Source of the DNA: Eustoma russellianum
Taxonomy: Eukaryota; Streptophyta; Magnoliopsida; Gentianales; Gentianaceae
Assembly (NCBI GenBank): GCA_036186865.1
Contig: AP025045.1
Span: 11,827,360-11,891,359, forward strand
Reading direction: 5' to 3'
Length of the DNA stretch: 64,000 nt
The notes under the pieces: generated by a model
The model's database searches: none
What the model was told of the DNA's origin: nothing
Seen by the model: only the letters and a program-made list of their open reading frames with translations
Part shown: positions 20,432 to 32,760 of the stretch, one piece after another
Position numbering within the stretch: position 1 is the stretch's first letter
Layout: each line of letters opens with the position of its first letter
Translations under genes and position numbers: made by a program

Positions 20432-21779
20432 TGATGCGTGCAACTCGTGGGCTCCAACAATTCCACCTTCCAAACGTCCTTCACAAGGGTTAGGCACAAG
20501 GAAGAAGACTTCCCCTTGCTTCCTTAATGAATAAAAACGTATGGATTAAGAATGAGCAAGACCAACACTTCAAGATGGTCGTTGATCAGGCAAACCAATA
20601 TGGCCCTCCTGGACGGCACCCTTAAGCAATGGCAACAACTTCAATATGCTCAACTTTGAAGGATCTTAACCTAGGTTTTTAATGCAAAACCAAGAAAACA
20701 AAGTATCACACAAAGTGAATGAAATATCAAGAATTGTTATTCATCAAAAGGTGTGTTTACAACCAGCCAAAGGGGTCTATTTATAGGCCTAGAAGAAGCC
20801 CCCTTTAGCTTTGAGATGGCTAGAGATAATTCAAATAAAGCTATCTAACAAATGTTTGAATTTGAACTTTGCTTGAAAATTTAAACTAAGATAATTCTAG
20901 CTAAAACTTGAAATGCTTGCAAGATGTTATCTTCAATGAATCTAGTCATGTTTGGTGATGCAATTGGCGTTGGAGATGTTGAAATTGGCGTTGGAGATGT
21001 GGTTGAACTTGAATTCAAAGGCTAGCTGAAGATTGGATTCAATTTGACTTCAAACTTGAATTCAATCTTTGAATTGTGATCCCATCCTTTTTGATCTTCA
21101 AGTGGGCGTGTGGAAAGATATCTAGGCGTGTGAGATGTCTTCAAATGGTTGAGATGCTGAATTCAAATTCTGGTTGGAGATTGAGTTTAACTTGAACTTG
21201 AATTTAAACTTGGATTCAAATTTGGATTGCCATCTCATCTTTGCTTCAAAAAAATAGCATGTGATCCCTTATCCTTCATTTTAAAATGGCCGCCCCTTGT
21301 GATATGTTGTAGATGATGTTTGATTTCAATTTGAACAAGAGGTTCTATCTTGGACACCTTTGAATTTGTCTTAGCGTAGACAAACATTCTCTTGTAACAT
21401 TCTCTTGAAACATTCTCTTCAACATTCTCTTCAAACATTCTCTTGAAACATTCTCTTGAAACATTCTTTTGAAACATTCTCTTCAAACATTCTCTTCAAA
21501 CATTCTATTGAACCTAATTTACCTACAAAGCAAATACATAAAACTAAGATCACACGACACAAAATAAATTCAAAAAAACAAGGAATGTAGACGTGCATGC
21601 TGAGACATGCTCAAGTTGAAGGTTCAATGAAATGAACCCAAGAAGTCTTAGGTTCATCTTGAACATGTTTGTACAAGAAGGTGGCAACTTGATGACAAAG
21701 TTCCCTTGCCCTCCTTGTTATAGGACCTTTGACCTCTTGAAGGAGCCCTTGATCCTCATCGGACCCTTGATCCTCATCA
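20432..21779 (-). repeat. 3' LTR of D2 (1348 bp)
   Basis: Plus strand TGATGCGTGCAAC ... GATCCTCATCA. Contains a TATAAATA box (20778-20785, minus), a 13-bp tandem repeat array near 21386-21515 and the tail-coding segment at its right end. Confidence 0.94.
21386..21515 (-). repeat. 13-bp minisatellite in D2 3' LTR
   Basis: About ten units of GAATGTTTCAAGA and variants (minus strand). The partner LTR (about 29147-29263) has one unit fewer. Confidence 0.9.
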
Positions 21780-22848
21780 ATCCCCCCTCCTCAAAAGAAT
21801 TCGTCCTCGAATCAAAAAGGTCATCGTTGAAAGGGGTGAGGTCAGCAACATTAAAAGTAGGTGAAATTGAACCATACCTGTCGGGAAGATCAAGGATGTA
21901 TGCGTTGTCACCTATGCGTTTCAATACTTTAAAGGGTCCATCTCCTCGAGGCAACAATTTTGACTTTCTTTCATTGGGAAATCTTTCTTTACGCAAATGT
22001 AACCACACTAAATCTCCAGGTTTGAACACAACTCTTTTCCGATGTTTGTTAGCTCGTCTTTCATAAGCTTTGTTTTTCTTTTCTAGTTGTGTTTTAACTT
22101 GTTCATGCAGTTTCTTTATGTTGTCCGCTTTTTGTTTACCATCAATACTAGAACGTTCATGCACGGGAATAGGAATCAAATCAATGGGAGACAAGGGATT
22201 AAAGCCATACACGATTTCAAATGGACTATGCAAAGTACCGTGATGGACACTCCTATTATATGCAAATTCGATATATGGTAAACAATATTCCCAATGTTTA
22301 ATGTGTTTTTGCAAAATGGCACGCAAAAGTTGAGAAAGAGTACGATTAACGACTTCAGTTTGTCCATCAGTTTGTGGGTGTGCGGTGGTGGAAAACAAGA
22401 ATTGTGTACCAAGTTTAGCCCACAAAACACGCCAAAAATGACTCAAGAATTTCGTATCTCTATCACTTACAATTGTACGTGGCATGCCATGCAATCTAAC
22501 AATTTCTTTGAAGAACAAATCAGCAACATGTGTGGCATCATCAACTTTTCTACATGCTATGAAATGTGCCATTTTTGAAAATCGATCAACCACAACATAA
22601 ATGCTATCGTGTCCTCCCCGAGACCTAGGAAGTCCTAAAACAAAGTCCATAGAAATGTCAATCCAAGGGGAATCAGGGACGGGTAAAGGCGTGTAAAGGC
22701 CATGTGGTTGGGACTTGGATTTGGCTTGTTTGCAAGTGATGCAATTACCACACAACCTCTCGACGTCTACTCTCATGTGGGGCCAATAGAAATGTTCTTT
22801 AAGAGTCTCAAGGGTTTTGAACACTCCGAAATGACCCATTAAACCTCC
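21718..22848 (-). pseudogene. D2 integrase (C-terminal part of gag-pol)
   Basis: Integrase with C-x2-C of the zinc finger (C-G-N-C-I-T-C), D in S-M-D-F, D in V-S-D-R-D-T, E in G-Q-T-E-V-V-N and the GPF/Y-type module (G-D-G-P-F-K). It is separated from RNase H by a one-base loss in a G run near 22848 (H-G-G-G-L). At the PPT the frame goes into a short LTR read-through ending at 21718, not into the conserved tail. Confidence 0.9.
21781..21792 (-). promoter_or_regulatory. Polypurine tract of D2, six G
   Basis: Minus strand GAGGAGGGGGGA next to the LTR edge at 21779. Same in-phase G GGG GGA heptamer as A1 (21781-21787). Confidence 0.8.
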
Positions 22849-25462
22849 CCATGGGCTTCTCTAGTCAATGCTTCGCATAGGGATGATTGGGGAACGCACA
22901 ATTTTTGTTCTTTGAAAAGATAACCCTCGTGTATGTAAAATTTCCCAAATGGTGCTCCTTTACATGCCTCGAAAATGGTGCCAAAGTCATGGTCATTGGG
23001 GTACAAGTCCTTAAGTGATTCGAATCCTAAGAAGCGTGAAGATAATGTAGTCACTAATGTGTATCTCCTAGAGAGGGCATCGGCAACTATATTATCCTTT
23101 CCTTGTTTGTACTTAATCACGTAAGGGAATTGTTCTATGAACTCTACCCATTTGGCATGTCTTTTGTTCAACTTTCCTTGCCCTTTAAGATACTTAAGGC
23201 TTTCGTGGTCAGTGTGGATCACAAACTCTTTGGGTTGAAGATAGTGTTGCCAAGTTTGTAGGGATCTCACAAGGGCATAAAGTTCCTTATCATAGGTAGA
23301 GTAATTCAATGATGCTCCTTTCAACTTTTCACTAAAGTAGGCTATGGGTTTCTTACTTTGGGTCAAAACTGCGCCTATACCCACTCCACTTGCATCACAC
23401 TCGATCTCAAAGGTCTCGTCAAAATTTGGTAGTCTAAGTATGGGTGCAGTGGTCAGCCTACGTTTGAGTTCATCAAATGCCTGTTGTTGTGGCTCTTCCC
23501 ACCTAAAAGGCACATATTTTTTTACAATTTCGTTTAGAGGTGCAGCTATGGAAGAAAAATCTTTGACAAAGCGTCTATAAAAGCTTGCTAGTCCATGAAA
23601 ACTGCGAACTTCCCCTACATTCTTAGGTATAGGCCACTCCATAATTAACCTAACCTTTTCCTCATCCATCTCTACTCCCTCAGCCGAAATGACAAAGCCT
23701 AGAAAAACTACGCGTTCTAAACAGAAAGAGCACTTCTTAAAGTTGGCGAAAAGTTGTTCTTGCTTAAGCTTTTCAAAAACGGCTCTAATGTGGTCAAGAT
23801 GATCTTCTATGGTGTGGGAATAGATTAGGATATCATCGAAATAGACAACGACAAAGCGTCCTATGAACGCACGTAAGACTTCATTCATTAGCCTTATAAA
23901 GGTACTAGGGGCGTTGGTGAGCCCGAAGGGCATCACTAACCACTCATAGAGCCCAAACTTGGTTTTGAATGCAGTCTTCCATTCGTCCCCTTCTCGAATG
24001 CGTACCTGGAAGTACCCTTGCTTAAGGTCGATTTTGGTGAAGAATTTGGATCCGTGCAACATGTCTAACATATCGTCTAGCCTAGGTATGGGGTACCTAT
24101 ACTTGACGGTAATCTTGTTTATGGCTCGGCAATCGGTACACATTCTCCACGTTCCATCCTTTTTGGGTACTAAAATGACTGGGACGGCAGATGGGCTTAG
24201 GCTCTCTCGGACTTGTCCACTAGCTAGGAGCTCCTTTATTTGCCTTCGGATTTCTTTGGTTTCTTCGTGGTTGGCTAGATAGGCTGGGCGATTGGGTAAC
24301 ACTGCTCCTGGGACAAAGTCGATTTCGTGTTCTATTCCTCTAATGGGTGGTAATCTGGATGGTGGTTCGGAGGGAAATAGAACTTCATATTCTTGGATAA
24401 GGGACGCAACTGAGGTAGGTAAGTTTGGTGGGAGTTCTTCAAGGTCAAGTTGACACGACTTTGGGATGATGATGAGGACAGTTTGGTTGTTATAAAGTGC
24501 ACGTGTAACCTCTCTTTTCTTTGCGAAATACCCACACTTCTTTTTGGACTCGTTGACACTTAGGGGCACTACCTCTTTTCCCTTGGTCTCGTGTTTTTTG
24601 TTCTCACTTTTCATACACTCCACAAATTTTCTCTCGGCTTCTTTTTCCTTAGGATCGGCTCTAGACTTGGACATGCGTTGGTGATCCTCGTGGACTTTGT
24701 GTGGTGGAAGTGCATGCAGTTTGTACAATTTGCCATTCAATTTGAAAGAATAACGATTCAAATAACCATCATATGTCACATGTCGATCAAATTGCCATGG
24801 CCTACCAAGTAAGATATGACTAGCATGCATTGGGGCGACATCACATAAAACATCATCTTTGTAACTACCAATGCTAAGAGAAATCAAAACTTGTTTACTT
24901 ACGCTAACTTCACCGCAGTCATTTAGCCATGCAAGTTTGTAAGGGTGCGGATGATTAGTCATAGGCAAATTCAGTTTTCTTACTAATTCGATGCTAGCCA
25001 CATTAGCACAAGAACCGGAATCAATGATCATGGTGCACACTTTACCATTTATCATGCAATGAATATGGAAAATGTTTTCTCTATGTTGTTCGTGATCATC
25101 TAATTTCGGATATGCATTTAAAGCTCTACGCACAACAAGAAACTCCTTAGTGTCAAAATCATCTAATGCGCCTAGATCCTCTTCAGGTTCAATTTCATTA
25201 TCATGCTCAGACTCGTTTTCATGCTCGGACTCGGACACATATTCGTTTGTCTCTTCAATTAACATGATTCTTTTTGCATTAGGACATTCTTTTCCTATGT
25301 GACCACGTCCTTGACATTTATAACATTTAATGTCTCTAAACCTGTTTGAGGGATCCGAAGGATTACCGGTAGGAGCCTTTTGTTGGGTGCGTTCATCTCT
25401 CCTTGGTGTGGATTGCACACAATTGTCCATCCTTTGCGACGCTCCTTGGTCACGCGTTGGCC
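22839..25462 (-). pseudogene. D2 CCHC, protease, RT and RNase H part of gag-pol
   Basis: Open segment with knuckle C-Y-K-C-x4-H-x4-C, protease I-I-D-S-G-S-C, RT Y-F-D-D-I-L, RNase H C-D-A-S-G, H-T-D-H-E and A-D-A-L-S-R. Catalytic residues are kept. It is joined to Gag only by a frameshift near 25462 (one base missing in the G-G-Q-A-R-D region) and to integrase only by the frameshift near 22848. Confidence 0.9.
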
Positions 25463-26133
25463 TCCAGTAGGCCGTGAACTTCCTGTTCCTGAAGGCTTGC
25501 TGTGAAATCTTGATGAAGATGGATTAGTACGATAATTGGAATTGAAATTGGAGGAGTTACGTACCTTTAGTTGTGCTTCAATCTTTTCAGCCATATGGAC
25601 CATGGTTGTGAGGTCGAGGTAAGGTTGAAGGTCAACCCTTTGCGCAATCTCCCTGTTTAAACCATGTAAGAATCGAGCCTTGGTGGCTTCTTCAGGTTCC
25701 TGCAAGTTAGACCTCTCCAACAAAATTTCTAACTCTTTATAATACTCGTCTACACTTTTGGAACCTTGTCGCAAGTTATGCAAACTCGTGAAAATAGAAC
25801 TCTCATAATTGTTTGGAATAAAACGTTGTCGCATTTCAAACTTCATTTCTTCCCAAGTGGCGATTGGGGGTTGTCTCGTCTTAGTTCTATTTCGACACAA
25901 ATTCGTCCACCAATTAAGTGCATAACCAGAAAATTCAATGGAAGCATACCTCACTTTTTGCAATTCACTATAATTGGTACAAGAAAAGATCAAATCCACT
26001 TTCGTTTCCCATTCTAAATATTCATCCGCATTACTTTTACCATAAAACGTGGGAATACTTATTTTGGTTTTGAGAAAATCGTCATCTTGCGGGAAAAGGG
26101 GATTTTGGCGTCTTTGGTAACCACGAGGATGGT
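25463..26133 (-). pseudogene. D2 Gag core segment
   Basis: Retrotrans_gag core (L-E-W-E-T-K-V-D-L-I-F-S-C-T-N-Y-S-E-L-Q-K through R-F-L-H-G-L-N-R-E-I and V-H-M-A-E-K-I-E), between the frameshifts near 26133 and 25462. Confidence 0.88.
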
Positions 26134-26490
26134 GTCATCAAAGTCATAATCATCATGCTCAAAGGGAATGTAATCATCATTGTACCTTCTTGGAGCGTAC
26201 CTTCTTGCTTGTGTAGGAGGAGCAAACCGTCTCGCTTCGGTGTGTGGGGGTCGAATGTTATCGTCCTCAACTTCTTCTGGAGGATGGCGCCTTGGTTGTG
26301 GTGGAGGAACGGCCCGGCTTGTTCCTTGGCCATCACTTGTTTTGTAGCTTCGCTCCACGTCTTCCAAGCGATGCTTGATTATCTCATTGTCATGCATGAG
26401 TTTCTTAAGCATCTCCAGCATTTGTCGTTGAGTATTGTCAACAGTTTCGGCTTCTTTAGACTTGCTAGATGGGGAATTGCTGCTGGCCAT
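26133..26490 (-). pseudogene. D2 Gag N-terminal segment
   Basis: Starts at the ATG at 26490 (M-A-S-S-N-S). N-terminal helix region, then P/R-rich linker and an acidic D-D-Y-D-F-D-D stretch. One base is missing against both D1 copies (GATGACACC for GATGACCACC), which shifts the frame near 26133. Confidence 0.9.
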
Positions 26491-28179
26491 TGTGCCTAAG
26501 GAATTGAACGAAAAAACAAAAGGGAAAAAAGAAAGAGGCAAACTAACACAAAGGCAAACAAACGTTAAGGAATTAGTAAAAAAAATAAGCTACGAACACT
26601 CTGTTTTCGATTCTTTTCACTCTCTTACCACTTTGGTTCTTGGATAACCTGAAGTTAAGAAGTCTCAAAGTGATCAACAAGGAAGTGTATTGCCAAGGCT
26701 TCTTCAAACCACAATGTTCTCTGCTTGTTCTTCGTTTTTGCTTTCAAGTTGCACCAATTAGTATCAAAGTAGAGTCACTTGAAATGAACACAACTTGAAC
26801 TTTATACTAAGATTCAAAGAAAATAAGCAACCAAAGTTGATGTATTAGGCTGAACCAAAGATAAACTAAGGGTTGCCGTGGGCAATCTTTAGTTAATTTT
26901 GATTCTATGCACTTACTATCCACAAAATGGTTCAAGTCATGCAACAATCGAGCAACCAAGTGTGTGATTGGTGCAAGAAGATCAAGAGTTGGAGAATTGG
27001 GTATAGGGGACGGCAATGTGGGTAATATGGTATCCAAGGTTTGCAAGTCGGACAAAAAAATTTTCCACGCAATGCACAAACGTTTTGCCCTTTTTTTTGC
27101 TCTTGTTCTTTTGTTTTTCTTTTTCTTCCTAGCTATTTCAATTGGGCAAGGTTCAGAATCTCCTTTTTTTTGACTAAGGGCAGAATTGGAATTTCACTTG
27201 TTTTGCGCTTAGCACTTGCGTTTTTGGACAGACTAGTGCAATGTATTTAAAATGCAATTTGGATCTTGGACTTGCAACAAAAATAAACTTGGAAGGTGAA
27301 GTAATTTGGGGTATGGGCGAATGGGGGTTAGGGTTTTTGATTTAGGATTTTTTTGAACGTTTTGGGACTTTGCGGAATGGGGTTGTAGGAACGGAATTGG
27401 TGTTGTAAATTGACTATTTGGGTTGGTAATTGATGATTGGTGTGGTCAATTTGGATATTGGTTGGTCTAGGACAGAATTTGAACAAAATTCAAATTCTAG
27501 GGTTAGGGTTTATTTGAATGAATTGGGATCTTTAGAATCTGATTGCACTTGGGTAAATTGGTTTGGGGCTTTTTGTTTGGGGTGTAAATAGAGTTGTTTG
27601 GGATCAAGTTGGTGCGTTTTAGGGATGGGTTGGGGTGGGGCTGGTTGGGCCATGGGGGGGTGGGGCTGGTTTAATTAATTTTTTTTTTGAGTTTGGTTGG
27701 TGTTGCAAATGGGTTGTGAAGACAAGCACACGTAGGATTACTAGATTTATAGCATGAAGTCAATCACAATGCGAATCATAAGATGCATACAATCATCACC
27801 AACTAAAAGCTTCGGTAGCAACAAGATGATTTGAAACCGAGGTAGCTTTATCGGCTGATGGTTGGACTATTTTAAAGAAAGTTGAATGTAACCTAAAATG
27901 CAACGAATCCTAATTTGTTCAAGTTTGAACGACTCAAAATCAGATTGTGATGCAAAAAAAGAAATAAAGGAAATGACACTTGAATGATGACAAGCAAAAT
28001 GCAGCAACGTGTAAGGAATCAAAGCAATTTTTTTTTGTTTTGGACGTTTTTTTTGAATGAATGAGATGCAACAAGACAAATGGCGTGTAGAGGGAGGAGT
28101 AGAAGAAGGACACAACTGAACTTGAAATGACTAGACTCAAACGAAAAAGAAATGATAGATGGTGGAATAGAGTAACCTG
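26491..28179 (-). other. 5' untranslated leader of D2
   Basis: No gene seen. G/T-rich on the plus strand near 27300-27700, A/T homopolymers elsewhere. Matches both D1 leaders. On the minus strand a GTAAGAG donor-like site and a pyrimidine-rich tract ending TTAG lie upstream of gag, as in D1. Confidence 0.75.
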
Positions 28180-28191
28180 TCTTTGATACCA
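28180..28191 (-). promoter_or_regulatory. Primer binding site of D2, two mismatches
   Basis: Minus strand TGGTATCAAAGA against TGGTATCAGAGC; three bases from the LTR edge at 28195. Confidence 0.8.
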
Positions 28192-28194
28192 ATT

Positions 28195-29532
28195 TGATGC
28201 GTGCAACTCGTGGGCTCCAACAATTCCACCTTTCAAACGTCCTTCACAAGGGTTAGGCACAAGGAAGAAGACTTCCCCTTGCTTCCTTAATGAATAAAAA
28301 CGTATGGATTAAGAATGAGCAAGACCAACACTTCAAGATGGTCGTTGATCAGGCAAACCAATATGGCCCTCCTGGACGGCACCCTTAAGCAATGGAAACA
28401 CCTTCAATATGCTCAACTTTGAAGGATCTTAACCTAGGTTTTTAATGCAAAACCAAGAAAACAAAGTATCACACAAAGTGAATGAAATATCAAGAATTGT
28501 TATTCATCAAAAGGTGTGTTTACAACCAGCCAAAGGGGTCTATTTATAGGCCTAGAAGACGCCCCCTTTAGCTTTGAGATGGCTAGAGATAATTCAAATA
28601 AAGCTATCTAACAAATGTTTGAATTTGAACTTTGCTTGAAAATTTAAACTAAGATAATTCTAGCTAAAACTTGAAATGCTTGCAAGATGTTATATTCAAT
28701 GAATCTAGTCATGTTTGGTGATGAAATTGGCGTTGGAGATGTTGAAATTGGCGTTGGAGATGTGGTTGAACTTGAATTCAAAGGCTAGCTGAAGATTGGA
28801 TTCAATTTGACTTCAAACTTGAATTCAATCTTTGAATTGTGATCCCATCCTTTTTGATCTTCAAGTGGGCGTGTGGAAAGATATCTAGGCGTGTGAGATG
28901 TCTTCAAATGGTTGAGATGTTGAATTCAAATTCTGGTTGGAGATTGAGTTTAACTTGAACTTGAATTTAAACTTGGATTCAAATTTGAATTGCCATCTCA
29001 TCTTTGCTTCAAAAAAATGGCGTGTGATCCCTTATCCTTCATTTTAAAATGGCCGCCCCTTGTGATATGTTGTAGATGATGTTTGATTTCAATTTGAACA
29101 AGAGGTTCTATCTTGGACACCTTTGAATTTGTCTTAGCGTAGACAAACATTCTCTTGTAACATTCTCTTGAAACATTCTCTTCAACATTCTCTTCAAACA
29201 TTCTCTTGAAACATTCTTTTGAAACATTCTCTTCAAACATTCTCTTCAAACATTCTCTTGAACCTAATTTACCTACAAAGCAAATACATAAAACTAAGAT
29301 CACACGACACAAAATAAATTCAAAAAAACAAGGAATGTAGACGTGCATGCTGAGACATGCTCAAGTTGAAGGTTCAATGAAATGAACCCAAGAAGTCTTA
29401 GGTTCATCTTGAACATGTTTATACAAGAAGGTGGCAACATGATGACAAAGTTCCCTTGCCCTCCTTCTTGTTATAGGACCTTTGACCTCTTGATGGGGCC
29501 CTTGATCCTCATCGGACCCTTGATCCTCATCA
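28195..29532 (-). repeat. 5' LTR of D2 (1338 bp)
   Basis: Plus strand TGATGCGTGCAAC ... GATCCTCATCA, partner of 20432-21779. TATA box at 28541-28548 (minus), 13-bp array at about 29147-29263. Confidence 0.94.
28541..28548 (-). promoter_or_regulatory. TATA box in D2 5' LTR
   Basis: TATAAATA on the minus strand, followed by GACCCCTTT; same box in every D-family LTR here. Confidence 0.7.
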
Positions 29533-29537
29533 CAATT

Positions 29538-30139
29538 GCTCCCACCAGAGTAAAGCATAATCTACAAATTCAAAAGTTGCATACCGCACTTTGGCCAATT
29601 CAGAATAGTTAGTGCAAGAATACATATGATCTACTTTTGTTTCTCATTGCAGATATGTTTCAGGATCACTTTTCCCTTGGAAAGAGGGTATTGTCAGTTT
29701 AGTAGTAATAAACTCTTCTTCAAGATGTTCATCTCTATCAGGCTGACGTTCATCATACCGTTCTTCCGGATAGGGTTCTTCATTGTATTCAGGGAGATAG
29801 TCAAATCTGTCCTCAAAAGAAATGTTCCTACGACCACCATTACTACCTCGACCTCTACCTCTACCTCTAAGTGATGTGACTTTTCTACGTTCAACATGAG
29901 ACTCATTACCATAAGAGGTGCCTTCTTGAAAAGGTATACTAGGTTCCTTTTGATCTGAGGTTGGCTTTTCTACTTTGCTTATCCTTTGTTTGTTATCCTC
30001 TGTCACTTCTCATTAAACTAAACTGATTAACAAGGAAAGTGAGTGTTTGCTGTATATTCTATAGGGTAACAGGGACTAGGGATGGGACAGGAGTAAATGG
30101 GGACGGGGATGGTGCATTATCTTTCTGTTGGGGACCCAT
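29538..30139 (-). pseudogene. B2 Gag N-terminal part
   Basis: Matches the B1 Gag N-terminus (low-complexity start, R-G-R-G-R-G-R-G-S-N-G-G-R-R, acidic region, then F-Q-G-K-S-D-P-E-T-Y-L-Q). Two defects: a two-base loss near 30000 and a Trp-to-stop change near 29645. The start codon (30137-30139) lies exactly at the C1 insertion junction. Gag continues leftward across D2 at 20431. Confidence 0.88.
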
Positions 30140-30560
30140 TGATGAGCCCACGATGGGGTCAACGCAACATATTTTCATGTATCAGTTATTGTCATATGTT
30201 AGTTATGTATGACATGACATTTCACTGTTCACTCCGCACACACTAGTGCTACTTCTTATGTCTTATAGTCTTAACTAACCCTCAGGACATGTCATATATG
30301 TTGTGCATATTGTGTTTGTTGCTTGGTGTCTTTGAAGATAGGTCAAAGAGAGCTTTGCATTGAAGAAGCATGAACACCTATCGATCCATGTTCCATTTGA
30401 TCGGATAATATCATTATTCAAACAAAGCTTGAAGATGCAATTAGAACCTGAATTTTAGTCCAAGCAAGGAGGTGATAAGCAAGGTGGTGACAAGCAACCA
30501 TGTCAAATTCAAGTTGTTCTTCACGTAAGAATGGAGAGACAAGCTGCTCATTTCATGAAC
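30140..30560 (+). repeat. 5' LTR of C1, first part
   Basis: Starts TGATGAGCCCACGATGGGG. Two 15-bp units (AAGCAAGGAGGTGAT type) at 30462-30491. Interrupted by B1 after TGAAC and resumes at 39690. Confidence 0.92.
30556..30560. repeat. TSD of B1, left copy (TGAAC)
   Basis: Identical to 39685-39689 on the other side of B1. The undisturbed C1 3' LTR has a single TGAAC at this place (near 44384). Confidence 0.95.
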
Positions 30561-31879
30561 TGATGAGCCAAACGAAGGCTAGAAAACCTTGCCAAGGACT
30601 TTGTCTCCTATTCCAAACTGATTTGAACCCAAGCTATGTCAAAGAACATCTCCAAGATACCCCTTGATCTTTAACCGTTGTTCTTGGCTCAATCTATGCC
30701 AACACCTCTCCCTCTTTGGCACTCCAACACATCTAAAACCTCAAGAGACCTTAAGATGCTTGTAAACCAAAAGATGAAGCAAATACTAACAAGTTCTAGG
30801 CTAGGAACTTGAGAGAAAACCGTAAGTGGCTTTAGACTTCAACTTGAAATGTTGATAACTCCTTGAAGGAAATTCTGGTTGAAATGTGTATTGATAATGG
30901 TTGTCCTTTACATTCAGCTTCTAATACTACTTATAACCAACGAAAATAAACAAGGTACAAAGTTTAAAATACAAAGTACAAGTCTAGGAATAACATGCTT
31001 TCTTTTTGAACAAGTTGGAGCAACTTTCGGTTGAAAAGGAGCTGGTTGCTTCCTTCTTCTTCTTTGCTTGTCTTGAGCCATAATTTTGATTGGTTTAAAC
31101 ATTGAGCTGCTTGCTTGAATCTTAGCTTTGATTGGTTGTGAGTTGTGGCTTGAATTTTCAACCAATTTCTCTTAATCATCCGTTTCTTGCTTGCTTGAAT
31201 TCAGCCAAGGTTTTGATTGGCTTATGGAGTGTGCAGCTTGGTTTGTACTTGGCCTTGATTGGTTCTTCCTTTGGTGTTGAATATTCAAACAAAAATCTTA
31301 TGAACCAGCCGAAAACTTCATGCCTTTTGATTGGATCCTTGGTTGAGCAGCTTGTTGAATTTTCCTTACTTGTTTGTGATTAGTTAAATCATTTGGAAGA
31401 CTCCTTTCTATTGGTTGAAGGCTTGAGCTGCTTATTTCCTCCTTGTTTGCGTGAGAAGCAAATCTGGTTTTTGAGATGGGTGCTTGTCACCACCTTGTTT
31501 GCAAGCTACTTGAATTTCACCTCTTTGTTTGGACAAAAATTCAGGTTTGATTTGCATCTTCAAGCTAAAAACGTGTACCTGAAAGATAAGGCAAGAATAC
31601 AACACAAACTATCCTAAAACAAAGTTAACAAACTAACAATATTAAAAAAAACATATAAAGATATGTACAACATGCATTTGATACAACTAGATCATAGCTT
31701 GTATCATATAAACCCAATGGATGTCATCTTTGCTTGGCTCATCCTCTTCATGCCTGTAAAGGAATGATTCAACACAATGTAACAACTTCTTAGTCATACT
31801 CCTTGTTATGGGACCATTGTGGGGCAATGAGGTGTCATCGTCAGTGTTTGCATCTACATGGTTAGGCTGTAGCTCATCA
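30561..31879 (-). repeat. 3' LTR of B1 (1319 bp)
   Basis: Plus strand TGATGAGCCAAACGAAGG ... GTAGCTCATCA. The first 193 bases on the minus strand (31687-31879) encode the polyprotein tail in frame. Confidence 0.95.
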
Positions 31880-32760
31880 TTCCCTCCCACTTGAAAAGGA
31901 TTCGTCCTCGAATCTGAATCAACACTAAACGGAGAAAGGTCAGCAACATTAAAAGTTTTAGAGATAGGACCATACCTTTCTTCAGGAAGATCGAGAACAT
32001 AGGCATTATCACCAAGCCGTTTCAACACTTTGAACGGTCCATCGCCTCTTGGCTTCAATTTGGAGTCCCTTTCCTTAGGGAATCTTTCTTTTCTCAAGTG
32101 TAACCAAACAAGATCACCAGGTTCAAATATAACAACTTTACGACTCCTGTTGGCTCTATTGGCATACACTTTATTCTTAGCTTCAAGTTGTGACTTAACC
32201 TTTTCATGCAATTCTTTCACAAGTTTTGCTTTTCGTTCACCATCTAAACTAACACGTTCATGGACAGGTATGGGAACAAGATCAAGCGGGGACAAAGGGT
32301 TAAAGCCATAAACAACTTCAAAAGGAGAATGCAATGTTCCACTATGAACAACTCTATTGTACGCAAACTCAATGTAAGCTAAGGAATCTTCCCAATTCTT
32401 TAAATTCTTTTGAATGACAACACGTAAAAGTTGAGACAAAGTTCTATTAACGACTTCAGTTTGACCATCGGTTTGTGGGTGAGCAGTTGTAGAAAATAAC
32501 AATTTAGTACCAAGTTTACTCCACAAAACACGCCAGAAATGACTTAGAAACTTTGTATCTCTATCACTAACAATCGTACGTGGCATGCCATGCAATCTAA
32601 CAATTTCCTTAAAGAACAAATCAGCAATATGAATAGCATCATCAACTTTCTTACATGCAATGAAATGTGCCATTTTGGAAAATCTATCAACAACAACAAA
32701 GATGCTATCTTTACCAGTTTTGGAACGAGGCAATCCCACAATACAAAGTCCATAGAAATA
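31687..32760 (-). pseudogene. B1 integrase with LTR-encoded tail
   Basis: Integrase core from S-M-D-F on: second D in V-S-D-R-D-T, E in Q-T-E-V-V-N, GPF/Y-type module (G-D-G-P-F-K). The frame passes the PPT (F-Q-V-G-G-N-D-E) into the 3' LTR, where it encodes G-P-I-T-R-S-M-T-K-K-L, S-F-L-Y-R-H-E-E-D-E-P and W-V-Y-M-I before the stop at 31687. It is cut from the upstream frame by a one-base loss near 32783 and a two-base gain near 32739 relative to B3. Confidence 0.92.
31880..31892 (-). promoter_or_regulatory. Polypurine tract of B1
   Basis: Minus strand AAGTGGGAGGGAA directly before the LTR start at 31879. Confidence 0.85.

Larger units (their letters stand above)
20432..29532 (-). mobile_element. 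Element D2: full-length Ty3/gypsy (D family), frameshifted
   Basis: 9101 bp: 3' LTR 20432-21779 (1348 bp), PPT, gag-pol 21718-26490 with three frameshifts, leader, PBS 28180-28191 (two mismatches), 5' LTR 28195-29532 (1338 bp). Flanks CAAAT (20427-20431) and CAATT (29533-29537) are a TSD with one mismatch. The LTRs differ at about a dozen sites by eye plus one 13-bp repeat unit and a 3-bp indel, so it is older than A1, B1 and D1. Confidence 0.93.

Noticed and set aside
21386..21515. CRISPR-like array
   Set aside because: The 13-bp units are tandem without spacers, and the DNA is plant nuclear.
30914..31179. Frames in the B1 LTR (and 38719-38984)
   Set aside because: LTR duplicates in two overlapping frames; no domain and no homologue in the other families.
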